A DNA stretch of 21,281 nucleotides from Chara braunii (GCA_003427395.1 BFEA01000262.1:515131-536411), one strand, 5' to 3'; positions 1 to 8,610 are shown, counted from the stretch's first letter. The notes: a model not told the origin generated them from the sequence alone. A program made the numbers and translations.

Positions 1-102
1 GACGACGAACCATAATAGGGCAAACAAGGCGTTGTTCATGACAATAGCCTGACCGAAAATCGATAAGTGACGTGCCTTATTCCAGATAGAGATCCTCTCC
101 AA
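1..102 (-). pseudogene. LINE reverse transcriptase, region after the palm (partial)
   Basis: Reading the minus strand from 102 to 1 gives an open frame that includes ISIWNKARHLSIFGQAIVMN followed by NALFALLWFVV. This matches the stretch found downstream of the RT catalytic core in plant LINEs, of the type 'W..R.LS..GR..L...VL..L..Y'. It is in a different frame from the palm segment at 178-876, so at least one frameshift lies between 102 and 178, where stops are also present. The fragment continues past the window edge, so the RT C-terminus and any RNase H domain cannot be assessed. Confidence 0.8.
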
Positions 103-177
103 AGTGCATTGCAATAAAATAGTTTATTGATCTACTGCGCAAAAGAGCAAAGCGACCTGTACCCCTAGAAATCTCTC

Positions 178-876
178 TTAGTCCCTAACTCCAATTTGTT
201 TCATGCCCCAATTCACAACTGGGTTGTGTGAAGAGAGCAAAAAAAACTTTGATTTAGACCAATTAACGGATGCCTCAGATAACTCAGAGTACTCGTCTAA
301 GCAGGATTTTAAGGCAAGTATGGATGATTCAGTATTCTCATAGATAACAAATATGTCATTCGTCAGAGTTTTTATGTTACATTGAGAGTTACCTGCATCT
401 AGACCTTTGATGGTCGTATTTACCCCGATATTGCAAAGAAGATTTTTTATTTGTAAAACAAACAAAAGGGGGGTCAAAAAACAACCTTGACGTAAAGATC
501 TGGACAGCGCAAAGGGCTCTGAGAGGTTACCATTTACCATCACCGTCGTTGTTAACATTGAGTACAGGGCTACCACCCAATTGCAAAGATTATCTCTGAA
601 ACCCAGATGTCTGAGAGTGGATAGGACATATGTCCAATTCACTCGATCATATGTCTTTTCAAGATCTAACATGAGGATTGAGACATCAACGTTTCTATTT
701 TCTACCACCTCTAGAGATTTGATTGTCGTTACTATATTATTGAATATAGATCGACATTGTACAAAGGTCGCTTGGTCTCAGGTTTTACCTACCAAGGAAG
801 GTAAGTAACGATTCAGCCGCCTTGCCAACACTTTAGCCAAAAGTTTGTACGAGACATTCAGTACAGAGATAGGGCG
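178..876 (-). pseudogene. LINE reverse transcriptase fingers-palm domain, inactivated
   Basis: This frame encodes the core of an L1-type reverse transcriptase. From the N-terminal side it reads RPISVLNVSYKLLAKVLARR (fingers, from 876), DQATFVQCRSIFNNI, LDLEKTYDRVNW (motif A, with its catalytic Asp), LRQGCFLTPLLFVL (motif B; family form LRQGCPLSPLLF) and KTLTNDIFVI (motif C). Motif C should read (F/Y)ADD. Here it is TND, so the first catalytic Asp is Asn. An in-frame TGA at 778-780 lies just before DQATF, and a stop at the 178 end terminates the frame. The reading frame is unbroken from 774 down to 178, which suggests only moderate decay. The protein cannot be active given the stop and the lost Asp. 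It continues the 898-1277 fragment in another frame. Confidence 0.92.
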
Positions 877-897
877 TCAATTCCTTATTTATGACTG

Positions 898-1277
898 ATC
901 ACCTTTTTTTTATATAATAAGGAAATGATCCCGTGTATCATGCCCTTAGATAAGTTTTTGCCCATAAAATTTTGGTTATAGATGTCTACCAGTTCGTATT
1001 TAATCGAATCTCAGATTAGCACGTAAAGCTCAACAGGGAGTTCGTCATCACCTAGGGTTTTCCCCTTTGCCATATAGCGTAAGGCCTCCCAGGCTTCTTT
1101 CGCTGTAGCCGGACGGTCCATGTCCAACTTAACTTGTGCGGATAATCTTGTTGTGAACGAAAACCAGTGCTGGAACCATCTGTCAAGTTGGTGGTGATAT
1201 CCTCCTCTGGCTTCCTTGTTGTCATGATGTCCTGGTAGTATATTGCCGCCTAGGCACATAACTGAGATTGCTTTCAT
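898..1277 (-). pseudogene. LINE ORF2 EN-RT linker and start of RT
   Basis: This minus-strand segment contains AKEAWEALRYMAKGKTLGDDELPVE, shortened here to its recognisable core 'A..AWEALRYMAKGKTLG'. That core corresponds to the RT0/RT1 region of plant LINEs ('EVWEAL..M..GK.PG.DG...EFY'). Further on, in the same frame, comes GMIHGIISLLYKK (from 944), the counterpart of the family's 'G.....I.LLPKKGD'. A stop near 1011-1013 separates the two. The upstream part (toward 1277) overlaps a 125-bp tandem duplication, so the frame there is not trustworthy. The downstream fingers continue in another frame from 876. Confidence 0.8.
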
Positions 1278-1435
1278 GCCACAGGGAGCTCACGGTCAAA
1301 CGACTGCATAAGTTGGTGGTGATATCCTCCTCTGGCTTCCTTGTTGTCATGATGTCCTGGTAGTATATTGCCGCCTAGGCACATAACTGAGATTGCTTTC
1401 ATGCCACAGGGAGCTCACGGTCAAACGACTGCATA
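1186..1435. repeat. Perfect 125-bp tandem duplication inside the LINE
   Basis: Two adjacent copies, 1186-1310 and 1311-1435, read as identical across all 125 bases, and the first 4 bases (AGTT) follow again. The unit length is not a multiple of three, so it shifts the ORF2 frame. Because the rest of the element has accumulated many substitutions, a perfect duplication must be much younger than the insertion, or be an assembly artefact. Confidence 0.95.
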
Positions 1436-1896
1436 AGTTCATCCGTAGGATGAGAGAGCGTTTTGAGAGCAAATTCTGGAAGGATTCACATGTCATTTGG
1501 TCATATACCACTATCATGCCCTTCACCTTCAGACGTTCTCCCCATATGTCGGACTGCTTTTGTAGGTAAGAGTCTCACTCAACCATATACTTTTCTCTAA
1601 TTGGGCTCCATACCGGGTTTGAGATAGGATGTAAGTTAATCCAAGATTCAGCGTATTTAATTTTTCTTGATTAAGGCCTTTTCCTGGTTCTGGCCCCCGA
1701 CTGCCAAGATACGTGAAAATAAATTCAAGTGGCTCGAAAAAAAATAAGAACATGCGTCCCACCATTCCGCCTTAGAAGAAAAAAAACTTCAATTTTCCTT
1801 TCAATCCTCCCTAAACTTTTTCATCCAATCAATTACTCCAGGATCTTTAAGGATTTACGTATTTACCTTGAAGTAGCCCTACCCTCTTTCTGTTTT
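1278..1896 (-). pseudogene. LINE ORF2 spacer between endonuclease and RT, heavily decayed
   Basis: The segment lies between the endonuclease end (SDHKSV) and the RT start, where plant LINEs have a poorly conserved linker of about 200 residues. An open minus-strand stretch at 1529-1765 reads ...YGAQLEKSIWLSETLTY..., for which I find no convincing motif. Homopolymers such as A8 near 1738 and 1780 may have caused frameshifts. I include it because the flanking domains require it, not because its sequence is diagnostic. Confidence 0.55.
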
Positions 1897-2561
1897 TTAT
1901 GAATTAAAGCTAGCCTGGACAGACTTATGGTCCGAAAGAGTTTGTTCTACAATATCCCCCGTGACTTGCCAAGCCACGGGACAAAGGAGGAAGAAATCAA
2001 GCCTTCTACGGATAGTTCGTACTCCTTCTCGCATGTTTGAGAACCAGGTATAACCCGACTCGTATGGGTGAAGTAGGCTATAAGGTTCTGTCAACCCATC
2101 TCAACCATCAAGTCGGACAGTGCCTTAACATCGTGATTACCCTTCAAACCCTTATCTAGCGAGGTATTTCAGTCCCCGTGAGGACTAAGTTTACACAGTC
2201 TGGGATGAACAAGGGGAGGTCCTCCAAGAAAACCCTTCGTTCTCGTGCATCAGTTGGAGCATAACTATTGGCAATTACCCATTCCTAATCCTCGATCCAT
2301 AACTTAATCCATGACCATCGTCCCCAAAGGTCAGCGATGAAGATTACGGAACACGAAGACAACAACACCCCCTTTCGAACCCCTGGCTGGTGACCAGAGT
2401 TGCGGGTCATCCCACCATGCACCGAATGCCTCTATCTTGGTCTCAGATAGTTTACATTCCTGCAGACAAATAATATCAATCTTTTTTTTATGGATCCAAC
2501 TTCTAAGACGTCCTTTCTTATTTATGCCAGCCGTGCCACCCAACCCGCGAATGTTCTATGA
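1897..2561 (-). pseudogene. LINE APE-type endonuclease domain, broken
   Basis: The domain that nicks target DNA to prime reverse transcription is recognisable in three pieces. From 2555: NIRGLGGTAGINKKGRLRSW, then DIICLQECKLSE (the catalytic Glu is in CLQE) and GSKGGVVVFV. The codon before NIRGL is TAG (2556-2558), where plant LINEs usually have Trp (TGG). From about 2335 to 2150: WVIANSYAPTDARERRVFL, the 'YAP...ER..F' motif, followed by LVLTGTEIPR where the family has 'GDFN'. From 2094: YTWFSN, RRRLDFFL and TLSDHKSV, containing the catalytic SDH. The pieces are in different frames with stops between them, so the domain is dead. The order and spacing fit one endonuclease of about 220 residues. 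Confidence 0.9.
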
Positions 2562-3079
2562 AACAACGTTAAGTCTGTCCATTCAACGTAGGGGTCCCAG
2601 TCGATTGGATTTGGGAAGAAGAGGCCGGATCGACCATCTGTTGAGACCAAGTTGTCGATAAAGCCTGCTTGAGGAATAGAGAATTCAATTTCTTTTCTTT
2701 ACCCAGTTTAGTATTAATTTTATATAGGAATTCAACCGGTAGAGCAGGAGCTACCTTAATCCTTCAAAGGTCAGATTTGCGACCTTCTGCAAACTAGGTA
2801 AGCGGGAGCAATCGGAGGCCTTCCGCCTCAAGTTGTTCTAGTTGACCTAGGAGGAAACGTGCATCAAAAAGTGACGTAATATTTCACTCTCTTCCCCGTC
2901 ACATCCACCAAGAATCGAGGCATAGAAATTTCGGCAATAATCCGCATGGTGAACTTATTATGGAACATGTTCCTAGCAAGCGTCTCCGATGCGATCGACA
3001 TAGGGGATTCCGAAAAATTCATACTAAATAACAAAAGGGTTTCATCGGGACCTAACCAAGAGACAACCCAGATAAAGTA
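2562..3079 (-). other. LINE region between ORF1 tail and endonuclease
   Basis: I see no domain here. On the minus strand a broken reading includes SWLGPDETLLLFSMNFSESP and a following piece (ARNMFHNKFTMRII), which may be the decayed end of ORF1 or the spacer before ORF2. The plus-strand frames here are not supported. Confidence 0.4.
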
Positions 3080-3580
3080 TCATGCAAAAGCACAGACTAT
3101 CGGTAACAACTTGGTCTCCATTACCGATTGACCTTTTGACAAAGCATTCATGCGGGCACGTGCTGATTTGCGCTTACCTACAGCAGCAGAGAGGGTACCG
3201 AAGTTGAAGGAACCTTCGTTTGAACTACCTGAAGCTTCAACATGAATCTCATCAACACGGATCTCAATCCCGTCGCCCTCCGACAGCCGCCTTTGCTTCC
3301 CGGGGGATTCCCCACGAGATCGGCTTCCCCCAAGCCCCTTCCCTAAGACTCCCGATTGGGGAGAAGGGGTAGAAGGTTGGGGAAGAAATCCCATGTTACC
3401 TGATTGTTGTTCGGGCGGAGGTTCGGACCACCCTTGGTTCCAGTGAACAAAGACATGAAGGTTCGTGAAGGAAGGGCTTGCACCCAAATAACGCTCCAAT
3501 CGTGGGCCTTGGGGCTGCTGCATGACGAACGGGTGAGGGGGAAGGTCTTGCAAAAGGGAAGCCCATCCTCCGTTCATCAT
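3080..3580 (-). pseudogene. LINE ORF1 C-terminal Pro/Gln/Ser-rich tail
   Basis: This 167-codon frame starts MMNGGWASLLQDLPPHPFVM and is rich in P, Q, S and G (PPPEQQSGN, PQPSTPSPQ), then more charged (SRSRGESPGKQRR, VGKRKSARARMNALSKG). It continues in the same frame as the zinc-knuckle segment at 3632-4156, separated only by in-frame stops, so the two were once one ORF1 reading frame. Low-complexity tails of this kind follow the zinc knuckle in plant LINE ORF1 proteins. The basic KRKSARAR patch could have bound nucleic acid; that is inference. Confidence 0.7.
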
Positions 3581-3631
3581 AATCGGATTCGTTAAGCCGA
3601 CTTGAGATGACTAGAGATTACCGACCGCTTG

Positions 3632-4156
3632 CTATGTGAGCATACCGGTCAGAGAGAAGATTGGGTTGTTGCGCACAGTTGTGTCTGTTCGAGTACTTGA
3701 TGACGCAAGAGCCGCAGACGACGATGTCTCTCCTTGCTGCAGTTGTTGAGACCCTCCTCCAGGAGGAGGGAGGGGGCCTTGATATGATGGGCGAGCGCCA
3801 CCAACCCGGCTATTGGAGGACGAACCCTGCGGTTGATTACCAAAGGAACCACCCTGGGTTTTATGGCCAGGTCTCCTGCAAGTGTCCTCCGTGTGAAAAA
3901 ACGTACGGCATCTTCGACACCACTTGGATTCCGCACTCGCCAATCGAACCTCCAGGAAGTCACCTTGATGCGTTTGGACCCATATCTTGTCCTTCATGAA
4001 CTCCCTCTTAGACGGATCGATGTCGAAGCGCAGGTTTACCAACTTGGGATCCGTCTCGTCAGCTTCAAGAAGATGACGTTTCAGGATTCTATCGATAGTT
4101 TTATCCACGTGAACACAAATGAATACCATCTCGTCAAGCGAAACTGTCACTGCCAC
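3632..4156 (-). pseudogene. LINE ORF1 zinc-knuckle segment
   Basis: The frame carries a clear retroviral-type zinc knuckle, C-x2-C-x4-H-x4-C (CRRCRTFFHTEDTC), near residues 80-95. It is preceded by DPKLVNLRFDIDPSKREFMK and KIWVQTHQGDF and followed by a Gly/Ser/Gln/Pro-rich tract. Plant L1 ORF1 proteins have this arrangement: an N-terminal domain of the DUF4283 kind, then CCHC, then low complexity. The protein would bind element RNA in the ribonucleoprotein particle. The frame ends at a TAG near 3632 and continues in phase at 3580. It shares frame with the N-terminal piece at 4699, but the middle domain (4180-4560) lies in another frame, so ORF1 is broken at least twice. Confidence 0.85.
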
Positions 4157-4179
4157 TACTCGTAACGTATCCTAGTCAA

Positions 4180-4560
4180 CTATCTTCCTCCAATCATGAA
4201 CCTCCGCTCGAGTCGTCCATGGCTTGAAGTCTGTGTCTGTTCGCTTGGCAAGCATCCAGTTAGTAATTTATTGAGTTGTTGGGATATATGACTCACCACA
4301 TTAGGGTTTTCCACCTTAATCATGCCAAGCTTGAACTCCTGACCAAAGAGTTCATGTCTGATCCAACCGTCCTCATATGTGCGGATGGCATCTTCCTTCA
4401 CCTTTCTCGGCAAGAATCTTACATCATCTCGGAAGATTACAGTAATCGTCCTCCCCTTAAGCCACTTCACCTTAACTTCATCCACTGAGTTGTTTAAGGT
4501 GAACTTCACTTCTCGTCCGTTGACTTCCATAACGCTTGGGTCGATATCCGTGCGGAACAA
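4180..4560 (-). pseudogene. LINE ORF1 middle domain
   Basis: This 126-residue reading begins after a frame change near 4555. It reads VMEVNGREVKFTLNN, VKWLKGRTITVIFRDDVRFLPRK, then DGWIRHELFGQEFKLGMIKVENPN. The pattern of short strands, a hydrophobic 'TITVIF' and a Gly/Trp-containing turn is compatible with the DUF4283-like domain of plant LINE ORF1. I recognise the arrangement, not a diagnostic motif. It sits directly 5' of the zinc-knuckle segment and in a different frame. Confidence 0.65.
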
Positions 4561-4699
4561 TACCCTTCTCGTAACAAGCTCTGACCATCTCCAATACTCG
4601 CTCTTCTTCTAAGCGATAGTCCCCCATGACTTGACTTCTTCCGTCCGCGTCATGGCTCCCCTGGGGGGAGGTTGAACTTCCATCTTGATCAGTGGACAA
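4478..4699 (-). pseudogene. LINE ORF1 N-terminal piece with likely ORF1 start
   Basis: An ATG at 4699 opens MSTDQDGSSTSPQGSHDADG, followed by DYRLEEERVLEMVRACYEKG. The Ser/Asp-rich start followed by a helical charged segment fits an ORF1 N-terminus. From about 4555 the homologous reading switches to the 4180-4560 frame, so the last part of this frame (GYRPKRYGSQRT...) is probably out-of-frame. I chose this ATG because it is the last one upstream with an open frame into the ORF1 region. Confidence 0.55.
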
Positions 4700-5416
4700 T
4701 TCGTTTGAGGGAAGTCCTTCCCCCTACTACAGAGGGAGGTAGCAAGTAAATACCAGCTACATACGACATATGCAATGTGTACCAAATGAGTACAAAGACT
4801 TAGGAGGCGGGGTGGAGCATTCTAGTTGCTGAAGCCACCGGCCATGGCCACCGCCATAGTCCCTTGACAAGGCAAGGGTATCGGGGCGTCACCCATGACA
4901 GTCCTGCCACGACGGAACTCACGCCGCCAACTAGGCCTGCTTAAGCAAGCGGCGTTACGACCGAGCGCTAACACGTTAGTGGTACCTACCGCTTCCCCTC
5001 CCTTCTAGATTTCGTTCCCTGGATCGATTTTTATTACACATTCATGTTACTGTTAGACCAAGCCAAGCGTGGTGATGTAGCCAGGGTCAAGGTCTTTCGT
5101 CCTTTCCCCTTGACTGTCAGGGTGAAGGGCTCAAATGTTGCAACTGTTTTTTTTTTTGCGGTTGTTTATCGAAAGTTATTGCGGTGCGGCAGCCCCGGCG
5201 TTAGCCTGTTTTCATGCACGCTGGCTTGGTCTCATGTTTAAGTGTGTGTTGGGGAGGAGCCCCCCCTCCCCCACACCCCCTCACCCCCCATGTCGAAGGT
5301 ATGCTTCTCATTATGTTAAAGTGTCTAACTGCAATTGCAGCCCGACCTAAATGAATCTGACTCCAATCACGTCCATAGTTGAGTACGCCTCGGGTGTAGA
5401 GGGTAGTTGGACCAAG
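4700..5416. other. Gene-less stretch, possible LINE 5' UTR
   Basis: No ORF with recognisable homology. The part next to ORF1 (4700-5000) could be the 5' UTR of the LINE, but its boundary is not visible. It includes a 10-bp palindrome GGCCATGGCC, a T12 run near 5149 and a C-rich block at 5258-5290 (CCCCCCATGT core) of a kind that recurs at 14867 and 15948. Confidence 0.5.
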
Positions 5417-5533
5417 ACTTAGGCCTTTCTCGGTCTTTTGGCTATGATCAAGTGTCGTATCCGTTCTGATTCAGGGTCCATCACACCATATTTAAAATAT
5501 TAATTAAAAAAAAAAAGGAGAAAACTTAAGCCT
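5417..5533 (+). pseudogene. U2 snRNA-derived retrocopy (5' part plus A tail)
   Basis: The run CTTTCTCGG-TCTTTTGGCTA, continuing with TGATCAAGTGTCGTATCCGTTCT, matches the first ~45 nt of U2 snRNA with a few substitutions. The branch-site-recognition element GTAGTA has become GTCGTA. After about 5473 similarity stops, and an AT-rich stretch leads to A11-12 at 5505-5516. ACTTAGGCCT at 5417-5426 and ACTTAAGCCT at 5524-5533 (9 of 10) look like a target-site duplication, although the left one overlaps the presumed U2 start. A 3'-truncated, A-tailed copy of this kind is expected from LINE-mediated retroposition. It cannot be a functional U2: the Sm site and 3' stem-loops are absent. Confidence 0.8.
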
Positions 5534-5789
5534 CGACCTCACTTCATGGTGGTGTGTGTTTTGGCAGATGGAAAGAGTTACCCAATTAGGTAGACTTGCC
5601 TTCCAGGCAAGTCAAGCTCCAGTTGTCCATCTCTCCATCCAATCCCAGAGTCAGATTTCCTGACGGGATGTTTGAAACTTTCCTAGGTGTAGATCACCCA
5701 ATCGGGAAGCCTTGTCTGAAAACGGTGTCTGCTTTCTTCACCGGATGGCTGAGACCTTTTTAACTGTACTGGAACACTGGTTCTATATT
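5534..5789. other. Unassigned spacer
   Basis: Nothing recognisable between the U2 retrocopy and the 11-bp repeat array. A short inverted repeat (CTTGCCTTCCAGGCAAG, 5587-5603) is the only structure noted. Confidence 0.4.
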
Positions 5790-6300
5790 CGATCCTTGTT
5801 TGTGCTATATCTTGTGCTATCTCATCATATGGTATGTTTACGCTATATCCTGTGTTATGTCTTGTGCTATGTACATACTATATTTGTACCCTATGCAGCC
5901 CGGGGCAGAACGAGGCACTTCCTCAGTGGGCGGACGAGTGGGTGGATCGGCGAGTGGGTAGGAGGGGGCTGGTATAACAGGATACTGCTCCAAGGTGCTA
6001 TGCTCATGATGTGTGTGCTCATGCTGTGTTTATCCTATGCTTGCCTCTTTGTTTGAGCCTTGTTTGTGCTATGCAGGTTTTGTGGTCGAGCCTTGTTTGT
6101 ACTATGTTTGTGCTGTTTTTGCGTTATTTTTGTGTTTTTTTTTTTATTGTGTTTGTGCTATGTTTGCACGCCTTGTTTGTGCTATGCGTTATGTTTAGCC
6201 CGTTGCAGAATGAGGTAGTTGCTCAGTGAGTGCGGGTTTGTACTATGTTTGTGTTATTTTTGTGGTATTTTTTTATTGTGTTTTGATATGTTTGCACGCT
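5790..6300. repeat. Array 1 of the TTTGTGCTATG repeat (11-bp phase)
   Basis: Degenerate copies of TTTGTGCTATG and close variants recur here in short runs spaced by about 11 bp, mixed with TTGTTTGTACTATG forms. Two G-rich modules, 5897-5960 (AGCCCGGGGCAGAACGAGG...) and 6196-6237 (AGCCCGTTGCAGAATGAGG...), are related to each other and to 13825-13880. Small Cys/Val/Tyr-rich ORFs across this region are by-products of the repeat and are not annotated as genes. Confidence 0.85.
6179..6237 (+). repeat. 59-bp module shared with 13811-13869
   Basis: The 59 bases from 6179 match 13811-13869 with two differences (57/59), including GCAGAATGAGGTAGTTGCTC. The copies are 7.6 kb apart in the same orientation, both embedded in the 11-bp repeat. 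This is much better conserved than the surrounding array. Confidence 0.92.
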
Positions 6301-7260
6301 GTCGAGCACATCGGTCCCGCTCCACGCAGGGCGGGACCCTCCCGACCGCGTCACGCAGGAGTTGGTTTAATCCTCGTTGCAAATACACATGGAGATTCCG
6401 CAAGCTGCTCTGGCCGAGTGCGGCAGCCATACCTCTCGAGAGCCCCTACGACAGGATAGGGCCAACGTGAGGCACGACTTACCTCTACCTTGTGGGAGTT
6501 GTCACCTCCCTTTTGTGGGCGTATCCCCGTCGAGTTACCAGTCCATAGTACAAAAGCTAATCAGTTGCAATCGCAGAGGTGGACCAGTCGAGGGTGTTTC
6601 TCGTTCCCTGTAGCATAGGGGTTACGCTCGATCTTACACCTTTATCGGACCCGCATGCGAACCAACACATTGAGGGGTTGAAGTCCCAAGCGGGATTCGT
6701 CATCAGTCGACTAGGATGCATCCCACTTACCACGCGTTACACCACAACACTCACACATACAGAACGACACAAAATAAATAACACAACAACACTCCTAGTC
6801 CCTTCTGTAGTCATCCCATAACCTTCCGACGCGAAAAATCGGATAGGCGACACGCGCGAGACTTTAGTATAAAACCGTGTGGACGCAGAGTCTTCCCATA
6901 TCGACTAGCCATGCATGCTTATGCAAGCAGTCGGAATGATAGCCTACTATGTAATACCCATAATCATAAGGTCCTCGCTAATCTCGAGGGTCGCGTTCGA
7001 CACTCAAGTGTCGGCTGACACTCACCTTGAGGGGTTAATCTCTCGACGCTAAACAACCGCCAAGTGCGGTTGGCGGTTGAGAACCACACCCTCTTCTGCA
7101 CCCTGCGGAGAGTGGGTGGTACACATGTTCATTTCTGTGGTGGCAATCATCTCTTATCGCCCTGGAAACCAACTCCATCATCCATGGCCTGGAGAGAACT
7201 CAAGGCGTTTAACTTTGACGGCTGTCACGGACTACAACGTCCAACAGTATAAAAATCAAT
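6301..7260. other. Gene-less stretch with small hairpins
   Basis: No ORF with recognisable homology. An 8-bp perfect hairpin GGTCCCGC/GCGGGACC (6313-6320 and 6331-6338, 10-nt loop) directly follows array 1. A 16-mer CGACACTCAAGTGTCG near 6998 is nearly palindromic. TTGAGGGGTT occurs at about 6671 and 7023. The mid-GC, stop-rich sequence resembles decayed transposon DNA but I cannot assign it. Confidence 0.45.
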
Positions 7261-8017
7261 AAGCAAAATCACTTAGTAAATAAACAAGTGTCCCAATACA
7301 CATATTAAATCGAGACTCAAGGTAAAATAAAGAAAGGGAAACATAAACCCATCAGGTATACAGATCGTGTGGTACATGGTTGTCTTTGTCACTGCCTCCA
7401 AAGTAAGGCTCGTACCCAGACTTCAAAACACTAACATGTATAAAATACAGACACAGACGAACGTAATATTGTCATGCACCAATGTGGTAAACTTTATTGT
7501 TCCCTGTACATCACACCATGCCTCACATACCCAAGCCCCATCCATTGTCAAATTTTCCATAAAATTTCATAAGTTCTTTATAATGGTCAGTAAAAGAGGT
7601 TCTGTTAAAACCATCAAAGAAACATATCAAATCTCAGGGCTAAGGCATCAAGTTGAGGTACAGGTATGAACAAAGTTATGTCGTGAGTCGACAAGTTGGC
7701 GATCAACCAACCGACCTGTTATGAATGATAACAGAAAATGATCCTCGTGGGATCAAGCTGAATCTTTATCCAATCCTGAATTGAATCAATCAAGAGGACC
7801 TGTAACATAAGACAGGTCAATCCCCAAGCTAAATTTATAAGTGTATGGAGAATAAATCCCCATGTCATGCTCGCACTCAAAATCCTTCTTATAACTAAGT
7901 CTAAGTCAACCTATAAGCTTGTGTCAAAAGAAAGGTAGATTCTGACAAAATTTTCTCTATGTAGAGTGGATTGCTAGAATCGTCACCTATCAAAATATAA
8001 TCTACCTCCTTTAAACT
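7261..8017. other. AT-rich unassigned stretch
   Basis: A plus-strand open frame covers 7367-7669 but begins only at a GTG and has no motif I know. It contains the heptapeptide VPRLQNT (7412-7432), which also occurs in an open frame at 9720-9740. Otherwise nothing is recognisable. Confidence 0.35.
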
Positions 8018-8340
8018 CAGAAAATTCCGGCAGCACTTCCCGTAGGAAAAATGTCTTTTCATAATTTATACTATAACTCGAATATGAAAACAGAAATAAT
8101 CTTCAACTTTCCAAAGTCATTTTTTGCCAAACTCCCTTAATTAGCAAAAAATTTGGGAGCACTCTCTTTAAAAAATGAGACTTTACATATTTTTACTAAG
8201 TCATATATAAAAATTAAACAAGTTGAACTTCGAAAAGTCAAATTTTTACTAACTCTTTGACCTTGCAGAAATTTCGGCAACGCTTCCCGTAGAGAAAGTA
8301 TCTTAGCAAATTTATACAAAGTCAAGTATAACCAATTATC
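8018..8340. repeat. Three diverged tandem units of about 125 bp
   Basis: Units begin at about 8018, 8143 and 8267, a spacing of 125 and 124 bp. The best-conserved core is AAATTTCGGCARCRCTTCCC in units 1 and 3; unit 2 is more diverged (AAAATTTGGGAGCACTCTCT). Later parts also align, for example CTTTCCAAAGTCATTTTTT against CTTCGAAAAGTCAAATTTTT. The third unit runs into the A-tract duplication at 8344. Confidence 0.7.
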
Positions 8341-8343
8341 ATA

Positions 8344-8408
8344 GAAAATGCGAGAATTGATCTAAGTAAAAAAAAAAAACTTAGCCTTGAAAATGCGGGA
8401 ATTGAACT
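8344..8408. repeat. A-tract flanked by 20-bp direct repeats
   Basis: GAAAATGCGAGAATTGATCT (8344-8363) and GAAAATGCGGGAATTGAACT (8389-8408) match at 18 of 20 positions. Between them lie 25 nt, mostly A12, themselves flanked by CTAAGT and ACTTAG in inverted orientation. The arrangement resembles an old insertion of little more than a tail, with its target-site duplication. Confidence 0.75.
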
Positions 8409-8456
8409 GACTTCTATCGCTCTAGCACGTGGCGAGCCACTAAAGCAACTACATGT
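8389..8456 (-). mobile_element. Possible tRNA-derived SINE head
   Basis: Read on the minus strand, TAGTGGCTCGCCACGTGC resembles an RNA polymerase III box A and, about 30 nt on, CAGTTCAATTCCC resembles box B (GGTTCRANTCC). A T12 run on that strand follows at 8368-8379, where a terminator or T tail could sit. Plant SINEs have this organisation. Box A is imperfect and no full cloverleaf forms, so this is tentative. It overlaps the direct-repeat structure at 8344-8408. Confidence 0.3.
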
Positions 8457-8610
8457 CCAAACTAAAACCCAGACCAAGTAGTAATCTCACTCAGTCATAT
8501 GCAAGACCAAACCACAAAGGGTAAGTAATCTCACCATCCCCAAATCAATCCTCATAGATAGTTAATGAAACTTTCAGATAATTTAATCCTTATACCCAAC
8601 TTACATATAA

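Larger units (their letters stand above)
1..4699 (-). mobile_element. Degenerate L1-type LINE, 3' end cut by window edge
   Basis: A non-LTR retrotransposon lies on the minus strand, with its 5' side near 4700 and its 3' side running off the left edge. In transcription order I can read an ORF1 piece starting MSTDQ (4699), a middle ORF1 domain, a CCHC zinc knuckle, a Pro/Ser/Gly-rich tail, an APE-type endonuclease (NIRGLGG, CLQECKL, SYAPTDARER, SDHKSV) and a reverse transcriptase (RPISVLNVSYK, DLEKTYDRV, LRQGC..TPLLF). The order ORF1-EN-RT, with EN preceding RT, is that of plant L1 elements. The parts fall in all three frames and are broken by stops, so no product can be made. No 3' UTR or tail is visible because the window ends inside the RT. 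Family assignment rests on reading motifs, not on a database search. Confidence 0.93.

Noticed and set aside
3661-4165. Plus-strand frames over ORF1 of the LINE
   Set aside because: They are antisense to the zinc-knuckle frame, which has a clear CCHC motif.
5712-6470. Overlapping Cys/Tyr/Val-rich membrane-like small proteins, also at 14248-14602
   Set aside because: All frames of the TTTGTGCTATG repeat give this composition; there is no start context, conservation or motif.
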